A stretch of DNA of 40,788 nt, from assembly GCA_034432155.1 (NCBI GenBank), contig DAOUCP010000044.1, positions 1 through 40,788 of the forward strand, in the 5' to 3' direction. The notes below the pieces were generated by a model that did not search any database, was not told the DNA's origin, and saw nothing but the letters and a program-made list of their open reading frames with translations. Position 1 is the first letter of the stretch; each line of letters starts with the position of its first letter. Of the stretch, positions 7,749 through 15,407 are shown piece by piece. Source of the DNA: DAOUCP01 sp034432155. GTDB lineage: Bacteria; Chloroflexota; Anaerolineae; Epilineales; Epilineaceae. Position numbers and translations under genes: made by a program.

Positions 7749-8732
7749 TCACTCCTGGCGCGCAAAGGCATGAATGGCGGCCCCGATAAGGCCAGCATTG
7801 TCCCCCAGCGCCGAGCGCACAATCGCCAGCTGGCGGTGGGAGCGCGCCATCACCAGCTCCGCGAGCGCCCGATCGATGTGCGGCCGCAGCAGAGGGAGGG
7901 AGTTGGCCACGCCACCACCGAGAACCACGCGCGCCGGATCGAAGATGTTGACGAACCCGGCAAGGGCAACCCCCAGCGCTCGCCCGGCGACGGCCAGCAC
8001 GTCGAGCGCCAACGCATCGCCGACGGCGGCCGCCGCCGCGACGTCCCGCGCCGATACGGCGAGCGGCGGCGGGCACAGCTCGGAAAGGGCGCTCCGTTCC
8101 CCGGCTGCCAGCCGCTCGGTTGCTCGGCGGGCGATGGCCGTGCCGGAGGCAAGCGCCTCCAGGCAGCCGCGATGGCCAAAGTTGCATGCCGGCCCGCCGT
8201 CCTCCACCACGACATGGCCGAGCTCGCCAGCGAGACCATGTCGTCCGGTGTACATCTGGCCGCCGATCACGATTCCGCCACCGATGCCGGTGCTTAGGGT
8301 CAGGTAGATGAGGGGGTCGCTCCTCTGACCCGCACCACAGTGGGCCTCCGCCAAGCCAGCCAGGTTGCCATCATTGTGCACGAAGACCGGCATGCCAAGT
8401 TCCTCGGCCAGCCGACGAGCCAGTGGCACCGCCTGCCACCCCACCAGGTTGGGTACCTCGAACACGACGCCCGTGGTTGGATCGAGCGGCCCCGGGGCGG
8501 CCACGCCGGCCACCTCCGCTCGGCTGCCGGCCTCGCGCTGGACCCTCGCGACCAACTCGACGATGGCAGACAGCACCGGCTCCGGGGCACCGCGCGCCGG
8601 CGTGGGTACTCGGCGGACGAATACGATCTCACTGGGACGCCGCACCAACGCCACTCGCAGCCAGGTGCCCCCCAGGTCGACCGCCACCGCGCACTCTGGC
8701 CATCGTCGTGGGGCGGGCATTGACGGACTCAT
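7749..8732 (-). CDS. ROK-family sugar kinase, probable glucokinase
   Basis: 327 residues. ROK family: ATP-binding AVAVDLGGTWLRVALV at residues 14-29, sugar-binding FVHNDGNLAGLAEA, phosphate-binding LSTGIGGGIV, AGELGHVVVEDGGPACNFGH, then RGCLEALASGTAI, and a C-terminal VVLGGGVANS motif. The Asn-Asp pair in HNDGN provides the catalytic base. The ROK zinc motif, usually Cys-x-Cys-Gly-x-x-Gly-Cys, is CNFGHRGC here, so the second Cys is Phe. Glucose is the commonest substrate of this type, but N-acetylhexosamines or fructose are possible. Its ATG is only 8 bases after a good -10 box, so the mRNA may be leaderless. Divergent from mutS, convergent with the HIT gene. Confidence 0.9.
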   Translation of the reverse strand: MSPSMPAPRRWPECAVAVDLGGTWLRVALVRRPSEIVFVRRVPTPARGAPEPVLSAIVELVARVQREAGSRAEVAGVAAPGPLDPTTGVVFEVPNLVGWQAVPLARRLAEELGMPVFVHNDGNLAGLAEAHCGAGQRSDPLIYLTLSTGIGGGIVIGGQMYTGRHGLAGELGHVVVEDGGPACNFGHRGCLEALASGTAIARRATERLAAGERSALSELCPPPLAVSARDVAAAAAVGDALALDVLAVAGRALGVALAGFVNIFDPARVVLGGGVANSLPLLRPHIDRALAELVMARSHRQLAIVRSALGDNAGLIGAAIHAFARQE

Positions 8733-8740
8733 GGCTGCCG

Positions 8741-8768
8741 TTTATACTCGCCGCCCAAACCTCGTCAA
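8741..8768 (-). promoter_or_regulatory. Promoter for the ROK kinase gene (leaderless?)
   Basis: Minus strand: TTGACG (8768-8763), 16-base spacer, TATAAA (8746-8741). The predicted transcription start is within a few bases of the ATG at 8732, and no Shine-Dalgarno site is visible before that ATG. Confidence 0.6.
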
Positions 8769-8828
8769 TCCCCGGTCGACCGACGCCGCCGGCCGAGGCG
8801 TTCGAGCATCACCTGGGCAGCGCGCACC

Positions 8829-11534
8829 GTGACCCGCACTCCGATGATGCGCCAGTGGGCGCAGATCAAACGCGACTTCCCCGATTGCGTCGTTCTCTTC
8901 CGCCTGGGCGACTTCTACGAAGCCTTTGGCGAAGATGCCGTTCGAGTGGCCGAGCTCTGCGATGTCGTGCTCACCAGCCGGCCGGTCGCCAAGGACGAGC
9001 GCATCGCCATGGCGGGTGTGCCCTATCACGCGGTGGACGGCTACATTGCGCAACTGGTTCGGCGTGGCGTGAAGGTTGCGATTGCCGAGCAGACGGGAGC
9101 CGACGTCAGTCCTGACAAGCGGGCGCGAATGAGTGGCGTGCTGCAACCCCTAGCGGCTGCTGGACAGGAAGCGCCGTCGGGCAGCCGACTGATGGCTCGC
9201 CAAGTAGTGCGGATTGTGACGCCGGGCACCCTCGTCGAAGGCGATCTCTTGGACGCGCGCGCCAACAACTATCTTGCCGCGTTGGCAAGCCTCGGCGAAC
9301 GGCTAGGGCTGGCGCACGCCGATGTCTCGACAGGTGAGTTCTCGACGATGGAAGTCGCCGGTGCGGATGCCACCCGGTTGGTGACGGACGAGCTTGTGCG
9401 GCTACGGCCGGCGGAGCTCTTGCACCCGGATGCCCAGTCGGAGGCCATAGCGCACGTCTTGAATCGCTTCCGCGAGCTGGCACAGGCGCTGGGCCTCCCC
9501 ACCGTCGTCGTGCCTTACGCGGCATGGCGATTTGACGCCGACAACGCCCGCCGGCGGATTCTGGATCACTTCGGCACCGTGTCGCTGGTGGCCTTCGGCT
9601 GCGAGGAGCACGCCGCCGCGACGGCGGCAGCCGGAGCGGTACTGGCGTACCTCGGCGACACCCAGCCGAGTGCACTGACGCAACTGCGAAGCTTGTCCAC
9701 CTACGGCATCGATCACTTCATGAACCTGGATGCCGCTACCAGAAGGCACTTGGAGATCTCCGTGACGGTCCGCGGCGAGCGCAAGGGCTCGCTCCTGTGG
9801 GCCCTCGATGCCACGGTCACCCCCATGGGGGCTCGCACGCTCAAGTCCTGGCTGGAGCGACCGCTCCTCGACGTCGAAGCCATCCAGCAGCGGCTGGATG
9901 CGGTCGAGGCGTTCCTGACTGACAGTGCAGAGCGCGACCGGTTGCGGGGAATGCTCAAGTCGCTGCCGGACGTGGAACGACTGGTGAACCGCACCGTGGC
10001 GGGCTACGCCGGCCCGCGTGAGCTCGTGGCCCTGGCCCAGGGTCTTCGCCGGATGGTGGCGGCGGCGGGGGTGGTGGTGGGGCATGCTCCGCCCTGGCCC
10101 ACGGAGGCCGCAAGCCCGGCGATGGCGGAGCTAGAGACCATCGCCCAGCGGATCGAAACGGCGCTGGCCGAGGACCCGCCAGCGGTGCTGGGCGTGGCCG
10201 GAGTCATCCGGCCGGGCTGTTCCGCCGAGCTGGATGCTGTGCACGCCGCCGTCGCCGAGGCGCGGCAATGGATTGCCGGCCTGGAGGCAGTCGAGAGAAC
10301 GCGGACGGGGATTCGCGGCCTGAAGGTAGGTTACAACCGGGTCTTTGGCTACTACATTGAGGTGCCAAAGGCGCAGGCGAGCAGGGTACCGTCGGACTAC
10401 GCCCGCAAGCAGACGCTGGTGGATGCCGAGCGGTACATCACCCCCGAGCTGAAAGTCCGTGAGGCCGAGGTCCTGAACGCCGAGGAGCGCATCGTGGCTC
10501 TCGAGCGGGAGCTCTTCGCCTCCCTGCTAGAGGACATCCGAGCGGCACAGTTGCCCATCCAGGCCGCCGCTCGCTGGGTCGGCAAGGTGGATGCGCTCTT
10601 GGCCCTGGCCGAGGTGGCGGCGCACCACGACTATGCGCGTCCCCGCGTCACGACCGGCGGCCAGCTCCTGCTCGAGGCCGCCAGGCACCCGGTCGTGGAG
10701 CGCATGCCCAGCGAGTCTCCCTTCGTCGCCAACGATCTGACCATCGGCGAGGGCGAGACCATTCTGCTCACCGGGCCGAACATGGCTGGCAAGAGCACGG
10801 TGGCTCGACAAGCAGCCTTGATTGTGCTCATGGCGCAAGCCGGTTCGTTCGTGCCGGCTCGCCGGGCGGAAATCGGCCTCGTGGACCGGATCTATGCCCG
10901 CATTGGTGCCCAGGACGAGCTTGCCCTCGGCCGCAGCACCTTCATGGTGGAGATGTTGGAAACAGCAGCCATCCTGCGCCACGCGACGCCCCGGAGTCTC
11001 TTGATCCTCGACGAACTGGGCCGCGGAACGAGCACGTACGACGGCATGGCGATCGCCTGGGCGGTGCTCGAATACCTTCATGCCGAGCCCAGACTGCGTT
11101 GCCGAACGATCTTCGCCACCCACTTTCACGAGCTGACCTCGCTCGTGGACAGCCTGCCCAGGTTGCGCCTGTACAACATGGCGGTCAGCGAGGTCGACGG
11201 ACGGGTGGTCTTTCTGCATCAGGTAGAACCTGGCGCCGCCGACCGCTCGTACGGCATCCACGTCGCCGAGCTGGCCGGGCTGCCCAAGGAGGTGATTGAG
11301 CGGGCCTGGCAAGTGCTGGCGCGTCTCGAAGCCGAAGGGAAGGCACCGTTGCAGGATGCGCGGTCTCGCCCGCCACAGGGCAAAGCGCGGCAGTTGGCGC
11401 TCTTCGCCCCGGTGAGCGACGAGCAGCCGGTGACCGACATGCTCCTGGCCCTCGATCTCGACAGCTTGACGCCGCGGGAGGCACTCAACAAGCTGTACGA
11501 GCTCAGGTCGCTCGTCCGCGGCCCGGCACGCTGA
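8829..11534 (+). CDS. mutS: DNA mismatch repair ATPase MutS
   Basis: 901 residues, a full-length MutS1 (about 850-900). Recognises mismatches as a dimer and recruits MutL. Visible: mismatch-binding Phe-x-Glu in RLGDFYEAFG (Phe29, Glu31), connector with VTPGTL and STGEFS, core/lever region with GIDHFMNLDAATRRHLEI and LKVGYNRVFGYYIEVPKA, Walker A GPNMAGKST at 649-657, the LGRSTFMVEM loop, Walker B LLILDELGRGTSTYDGMAIA (Asp728, Glu729), ATHFHEL switch, and the C-terminal helix-turn-helix PKEVIERAW with a dimerisation tail. GTG 8829 is chosen because TPMMRQWAQIK matches the family N-terminus directly after it; the Shine-Dalgarno site is poor. No mutL is in the window. Followed 85 bases later by the acyl-ACP synthetase. 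Confidence 0.96.
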   Translation: MTRTPMMRQWAQIKRDFPDCVVLFRLGDFYEAFGEDAVRVAELCDVVLTSRPVAKDERIAMAGVPYHAVDGYIAQLVRRGVKVAIAEQTGADVSPDKRARMSGVLQPLAAAGQEAPSGSRLMARQVVRIVTPGTLVEGDLLDARANNYLAALASLGERLGLAHADVSTGEFSTMEVAGADATRLVTDELVRLRPAELLHPDAQSEAIAHVLNRFRELAQALGLPTVVVPYAAWRFDADNARRRILDHFGTVSLVAFGCEEHAAATAAAGAVLAYLGDTQPSALTQLRSLSTYGIDHFMNLDAATRRHLEISVTVRGERKGSLLWALDATVTPMGARTLKSWLERPLLDVEAIQQRLDAVEAFLTDSAERDRLRGMLKSLPDVERLVNRTVAGYAGPRELVALAQGLRRMVAAAGVVVGHAPPWPTEAASPAMAELETIAQRIETALAEDPPAVLGVAGVIRPGCSAELDAVHAAVAEARQWIAGLEAVERTRTGIRGLKVGYNRVFGYYIEVPKAQASRVPSDYARKQTLVDAERYITPELKVREAEVLNAEERIVALERELFASLLEDIRAAQLPIQAAARWVGKVDALLALAEVAAHHDYARPRVTTGGQLLLEAARHPVVERMPSESPFVANDLTIGEGETILLTGPNMAGKSTVARQAALIVLMAQAGSFVPARRAEIGLVDRIYARIGAQDELALGRSTFMVEMLETAAILRHATPRSLLILDELGRGTSTYDGMAIAWAVLEYLHAEPRLRCRTIFATHFHELTSLVDSLPRLRLYNMAVSEVDGRVVFLHQVEPGAADRSYGIHVAELAGLPKEVIERAWQVLARLEAEGKAPLQDARSRPPQGKARQLALFAPVSDEQPVTDMLLALDLDSLTPREALNKLYELRSLVRGPAR

Positions 11535-11619
11535 GCCACCACGAGGGTTCCACGTTGCGAGGAAGCTTCAAGCCCATGAGATGCCGGCATGGAAAACGGC
11601 GCCTGGGAATGAGAGAGCC

Positions 11620-13212
11620 ATGACGCAGAACGAACGGTGGACCTACGAGGCCGCACAGGCAGCGGCCGATCGCGACGGCCGCACGTTGGGCGCCGAATGC
11701 CTGCGCCAGGCGCGTCGGTCGCCTGGCAAGCCCGCCGTCACCGACGCCGGTGGCTCGCTCAGCCGGCTGAAGCTGGCCGGCGTGGCACTGGCGCTGGCGG
11801 ATCGCCTGCGGCTGGCGCCGGACGAATCGAACGTGGGCATTCTGCTCCCCGCCGGGCGAGCCGGAGCTGTGGCCAACGTGGCGGTCAGCCTGGCCGGTCG
11901 GACGGTGGTGAATCTCAACCACACCATTGGTCAGAACGCGTTGACGCGACAGTGCGAGCGGGCCGGCCTGCGCACCATCGTCAGTGCGGCGGCCTACCTC
12001 GAGCGGATTGGCCCGCTGACGATTCCGGGGCGCTTGCTTCTGATCGAGGATCTTCTTGGCGGCCTGTCGCGGGCCCAAGTGCTAGCGGCCATGGCGCGCG
12101 TGCTAGCGCTGCCGGCGAGCCGTCTGGACCAGTCATCTCCCGGCGGGTTAGCGGCCATCGTCTTCTCCTCCGGCTCGGGGGGCGACCCCAAGGGCGTGAT
12201 GCTCGGCCACCGTCAGCTGATGGCCAATGCCGATGCCATCGTGCAGCACCTGCAGCTACAACCAGGCCGCGACAGCATTCTGTCCCCTCTGCCCCTATTC
12301 CACGTGTTTGGACTGGGGCCCGGCCTATGGCTAGGCCTGACCAAGGGTTTTGCCATTGCCGCGCAAGCGGATCCACGCGATGGCGAGGCGCTGGGTCGGC
12401 TCGCCGAAAGAACGCGGCCGACCTTTCTCATCAGCTCGCCGACCTTCGTGCGGGGCTATCTGCGGCGCGTTCGCCGCGAGCAACTGGCCAGCCTGCGCTT
12501 TGCCGTGGTGGGCGCAGAACGCTGCCCGGCGGATCTCTTCGAGTCGTTCAGGGAGCGCACTGGCAAGCCGCTGTACGAAGGTTACGGCACGACCGAGCTG
12601 GCACCCGTGGTGTCGGTGAATACGCCCCAGGCGTGCCGTCTGGGATCTGTGGGTCGTCCCTTGCCCGGCGTGGAAGTGCTCACGGTAGATCCGCGGACCG
12701 AGGAAATCCTGCCGTCCGGCGAGCGAGGGCTGCTCGTGGTGCGGTCCGCCGCCCGTATGCTGGGTTACCTTGGGCAGCCCGATCTGACGCAGCGCGTGTT
12801 CGTCCACGACGGCTTCAACACCGGCGATGTCGGCTGGATCGATGGCGACGGCTTCCTTTACCTGGTCGGTCGCCTGGCACGATTCGCCAAGATCGGCGGC
12901 GAGATGGTGCCCCTCGACAACATCGAGGAGGCGATGCAGCGGTTTCTTTCGACCCGCTACGACTGGAACGGCCTGGTGGCAGTGACCGCCGTCGAGGATG
13001 CCGACCGGGGCGAGCGCCTCGTGGTGCTCCATGAGCCCCTGCCGTGCCCGGCGTCCGAGCTCTGGCAGGCGCTGACCGATCAACCGCCGCTCTTCCAGCC
13101 CAAGCCACGCGACATCTTCGAAGTGGCTGCGATTCCCGTCCACGCGAACGGCAAGCGGGATCTCACCGCTGTGCGGGCGATGGCCGAGCGACTCGCACGC
13201 CAGAGCGCCTGA
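11620..13212 (+). CDS. Acyl-ACP/acyl-CoA synthetase (AMP-binding enzyme)
   Basis: 530 residues from ATG 11620 (543 from ATG 11581). ANL-superfamily adenylating enzyme: phosphate-binding loop FSSGSGGDPKGVML at about 182-195, FHVFGLGPGLWLGL, the aromatic-pocket motif YEGYGTTELAPVVS, TGDVGWIDGDGFLYLVGR, and the catalytic Lys in HANGKRDL near the C-terminus. It resembles the synthetase half of bacterial Aas, which activates fatty acids for lysophospholipid reacylation, but there is no attached acyltransferase domain. The loop normally reads Ser-Gly-Ser-Thr/Glu-Gly; here the fourth position is Gly. ATG 11620 follows GAGAG at 4 bases; ATG 11581 has an AGGAAG 14 bases away, so the start is not settled. 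Substrate chain length cannot be read from sequence. Confidence 0.83.
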   Translation: MTQNERWTYEAAQAAADRDGRTLGAECLRQARRSPGKPAVTDAGGSLSRLKLAGVALALADRLRLAPDESNVGILLPAGRAGAVANVAVSLAGRTVVNLNHTIGQNALTRQCERAGLRTIVSAAAYLERIGPLTIPGRLLLIEDLLGGLSRAQVLAAMARVLALPASRLDQSSPGGLAAIVFSSGSGGDPKGVMLGHRQLMANADAIVQHLQLQPGRDSILSPLPLFHVFGLGPGLWLGLTKGFAIAAQADPRDGEALGRLAERTRPTFLISSPTFVRGYLRRVRREQLASLRFAVVGAERCPADLFESFRERTGKPLYEGYGTTELAPVVSVNTPQACRLGSVGRPLPGVEVLTVDPRTEEILPSGERGLLVVRSAARMLGYLGQPDLTQRVFVHDGFNTGDVGWIDGDGFLYLVGRLARFAKIGGEMVPLDNIEEAMQRFLSTRYDWNGLVAVTAVEDADRGERLVVLHEPLPCPASELWQALTDQPPLFQPKPRDIFEVAAIPVHANGKRDLTAVRAMAERLARQSA

Positions 13213-13340
13213 GCCTCGCCAGCGGCTCATCGGCGTCGGGCAGCGGTCGGTTGCACGCGCGGGTGCCCAGGTGGCCCGCTCTAGCGACGGCCATGCGGGG
13301 AGCACGACACCTTGCAGACAGCGCACTACCCCGCTCTTCC

Positions 13341-13358
13341 GGGTGCCCCGCGGCACCC
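13341..13358. terminator. Hairpin between convergent genes
   Basis: GGGTGCC (13341-13347), loop CCGC, GGCACCC (13352-13358): a 7-bp GC stem in the 185-base space between the converging synthetase and LVIVD genes. No T-run on either side. It could end transcription from both directions. Confidence 0.45.
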
Positions 13359-13397
13359 TCCAGACGGGCCGATCTGCGGGGCTGCCCCGATGGCGAG

Positions 13398-15407
13398 CTA
13401 CTCGCCGGATGAGTCGAGCCCGAGGGGGTCCAGTTGGACGATCTGCAGTCCCCCCATCTCGGCCGCCACGTAAGCGTACCTGCCGTGGATGAGCACGCGT
13501 TCGGCGGCGCCGGCAAGCGGCCAGACGTGCAGCTGGCGCGCCGCTCGAGGCGCAGAGATGTCGACTTCGACGAGGCCGCTCGCGCCAGCGGCCACGAAGG
13601 CCTGCCGCGATGTCACCGCCAGGCCGATGGCCCGGTCGTCCATGGGCAGCAGGCCGATCGTCTGCGGGTGCGCCAGATCCTTGCCGTTGAGCGCCGCCAG
13701 TCCCGCCGGGCCGGCGGCCGCCCACACGATATCGTTCGACGGCACCAATTCCAGAACATCGCCCTCGCGGTACAGGGCCGAAGAGATGATCTTCGGCGCT
13801 GCCGGATCTCGCACATCCACCACCAATGCCGCGGAACGGTCGGACACGTAGGCGGTGTCGTCCCGCAAGGCGACGTCCCACGCCATGCCGGGGGTGTCGA
13901 GGGACCCGACCTCCCGGTAGGAGCGTAGATCGATGATCCGCAAGCCACCCAGCTCGCCGTCGGCCACACATGCCAGCCGGCCATTGCTGGCGACTCCCAG
14001 TGCCTCGCCGGGGGTATCGATTACCCGCGCGATCGCCGGGCGGCGCGGATCCCGCAGATCCAGCACCAGCAGCCCTCCCGAGCCGGCGGCCACCAGTGCC
14101 CGATCTTCGATCATCAGGACGTCGTTCGCCGGCCCAGCCGTGTCCAGGGTGCCAACCAGCTGGGGTTCCTGCGGCCGTGCGATGTCCACAACGACGATTC
14201 CAGCACCGCCGTCGGCCAAGTACAGGATTGGCTCTCTCGGATGGGCAGCCACAGCCTCAATGAGGCTTGGGCTGGGGTAGAAGCTAACCGCGGTCAGACC
14301 GGATTCGCTCGGCCGGGCGATATGCAGTCCCGCAAGTCCGACAGCCGCTTCCGGTCGGTTGTCGACGCCCCACATATGAAATGCAAGCCACAGGTCACCG
14401 GCTGCCTTGCGGGCGGGTGCGACGGCCGTGCCGCTATCGGTGACGAAGACGTGGCCGTTGGCGGTGGCCACGTCGGTGGGCATTGCGGTCGCGCCAAAGA
14501 GGCCCAACCGTCTCGGGCGGCTTGGCACGCGCACATCCAGGATATGCAGCCCGCCCGCGTCGGTGGCGACGTACGCTCGCCCGTCGGCCGCCGCGACCCG
14601 TTCGGCGCCGGGGATGGCGACGGCAGCCAACTCGGCCGGCGCCGCCGGGACGCGGACGTCCAGGATACGGAGGCCGCCGCGGCGATCGGCCACGAACAGA
14701 TAGCTGCCGTCGAAGGCTACGTCCGCCGCCTCCCCGGGGGTATCGACCGCGGCCGCCTCGCGAGGGTTGGCCGGATCGGAGATGTCGAACACCCGCACCC
14801 CCATGCCCCAGTCGGCAACATAGGCCTGGCTGCCCCCCAGAGCGACGGCGAGCGCGGTACCCGGTGTGTCCGCCTGGGCGATGTCGCGCGGCCGGCGAGG
14901 TTCCGTAAGATCCAGCACGCGCAAGCCGCGCGTCCCCTCGGCCACGTAAGCGTGCGCACCGGCGATGGCGACATCATAGCTGGACCACGTCGTCGCCAGT
15001 GTTGCGACTCTCGTGATGGCCGTCGTGTCCTGCACGTCGTAGACGGCTACACCGCTCCCGCCGGCTGCCACCACGACCGTGTGGTCGGCGGTGGCGATGG
15101 CCCGCACGGATTCCGGGAAGGCCGGCGACTGGGCAGCCAGCCGCGGCCTCGACTCGTCCGTGAGGTCTAGTACCTGCAGCCGTCGCCCGGCGCCCAGGTA
15201 GGCTCGGCCGTCGGCGACGGCGACCGCGGTGATGGCTCCTCCATACTGGCCAATCACCCCTTGCACACTGCCTGCTGGAGCCTGAGGTCGCGCCGGCAGA
15301 CAGGCCCCCAGGAGGGCCAGCTCCGAGAGCAGCACGAACGCGCCCGCCGCCCTGATGTGGGTGGCTCTCGCGCTCTCCCAGCCAACGGGCTGGGTAGGCC
15401 GCGTCAC
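13398..15407 (-). CDS. LVIVD-repeat beta-propeller lipoprotein
   Basis: 669 residues. An N-terminal signal with Arg residues and a hydrophobic core ends in ALLGAC (Cys at about 36), a plausible lipobox, so the protein should be a surface lipoprotein. The rest is about 13 repeats of roughly 42 residues of the LVIVD type, each reading like VAVxGxxAYVAD-GGLRVLDVxDPxxP-TPG, which fold as beta-propeller blades. Repeats of this kind are usually extracellular and probably bind ligands or proteins; no enzyme residues are seen. The start is fixed by a GTGA overlap: GTG 15407-15405 shares bases with the TGA of the upstream VWA gene and lies beside GGGGGAGGAG. This implies coupled translation and a shared task with that protein. 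Ends at 13398, converging on the synthetase gene. Confidence 0.85.
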   Translation of the reverse strand: MTRPTQPVGWESARATHIRAAGAFVLLSELALLGACLPARPQAPAGSVQGVIGQYGGAITAVAVADGRAYLGAGRRLQVLDLTDESRPRLAAQSPAFPESVRAIATADHTVVVAAGGSGVAVYDVQDTTAITRVATLATTWSSYDVAIAGAHAYVAEGTRGLRVLDLTEPRRPRDIAQADTPGTALAVALGGSQAYVADWGMGVRVFDISDPANPREAAAVDTPGEAADVAFDGSYLFVADRRGGLRILDVRVPAAPAELAAVAIPGAERVAAADGRAYVATDAGGLHILDVRVPSRPRRLGLFGATAMPTDVATANGHVFVTDSGTAVAPARKAAGDLWLAFHMWGVDNRPEAAVGLAGLHIARPSESGLTAVSFYPSPSLIEAVAAHPREPILYLADGGAGIVVVDIARPQEPQLVGTLDTAGPANDVLMIEDRALVAAGSGGLLVLDLRDPRRPAIARVIDTPGEALGVASNGRLACVADGELGGLRIIDLRSYREVGSLDTPGMAWDVALRDDTAYVSDRSAALVVDVRDPAAPKIISSALYREGDVLELVPSNDIVWAAAGPAGLAALNGKDLAHPQTIGLLPMDDRAIGLAVTSRQAFVAAGASGLVEVDISAPRAARQLHVWPLAGAAERVLIHGRYAYVAAEMGGLQIVQLDPLGLDSSGE

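Noticed and set aside
12331..13971. 546-codon frame antisense to the synthetase gene and crossing the convergent gap
   Set aside because: It overlaps two well-supported genes in shadow frames and has no recognisable domain.
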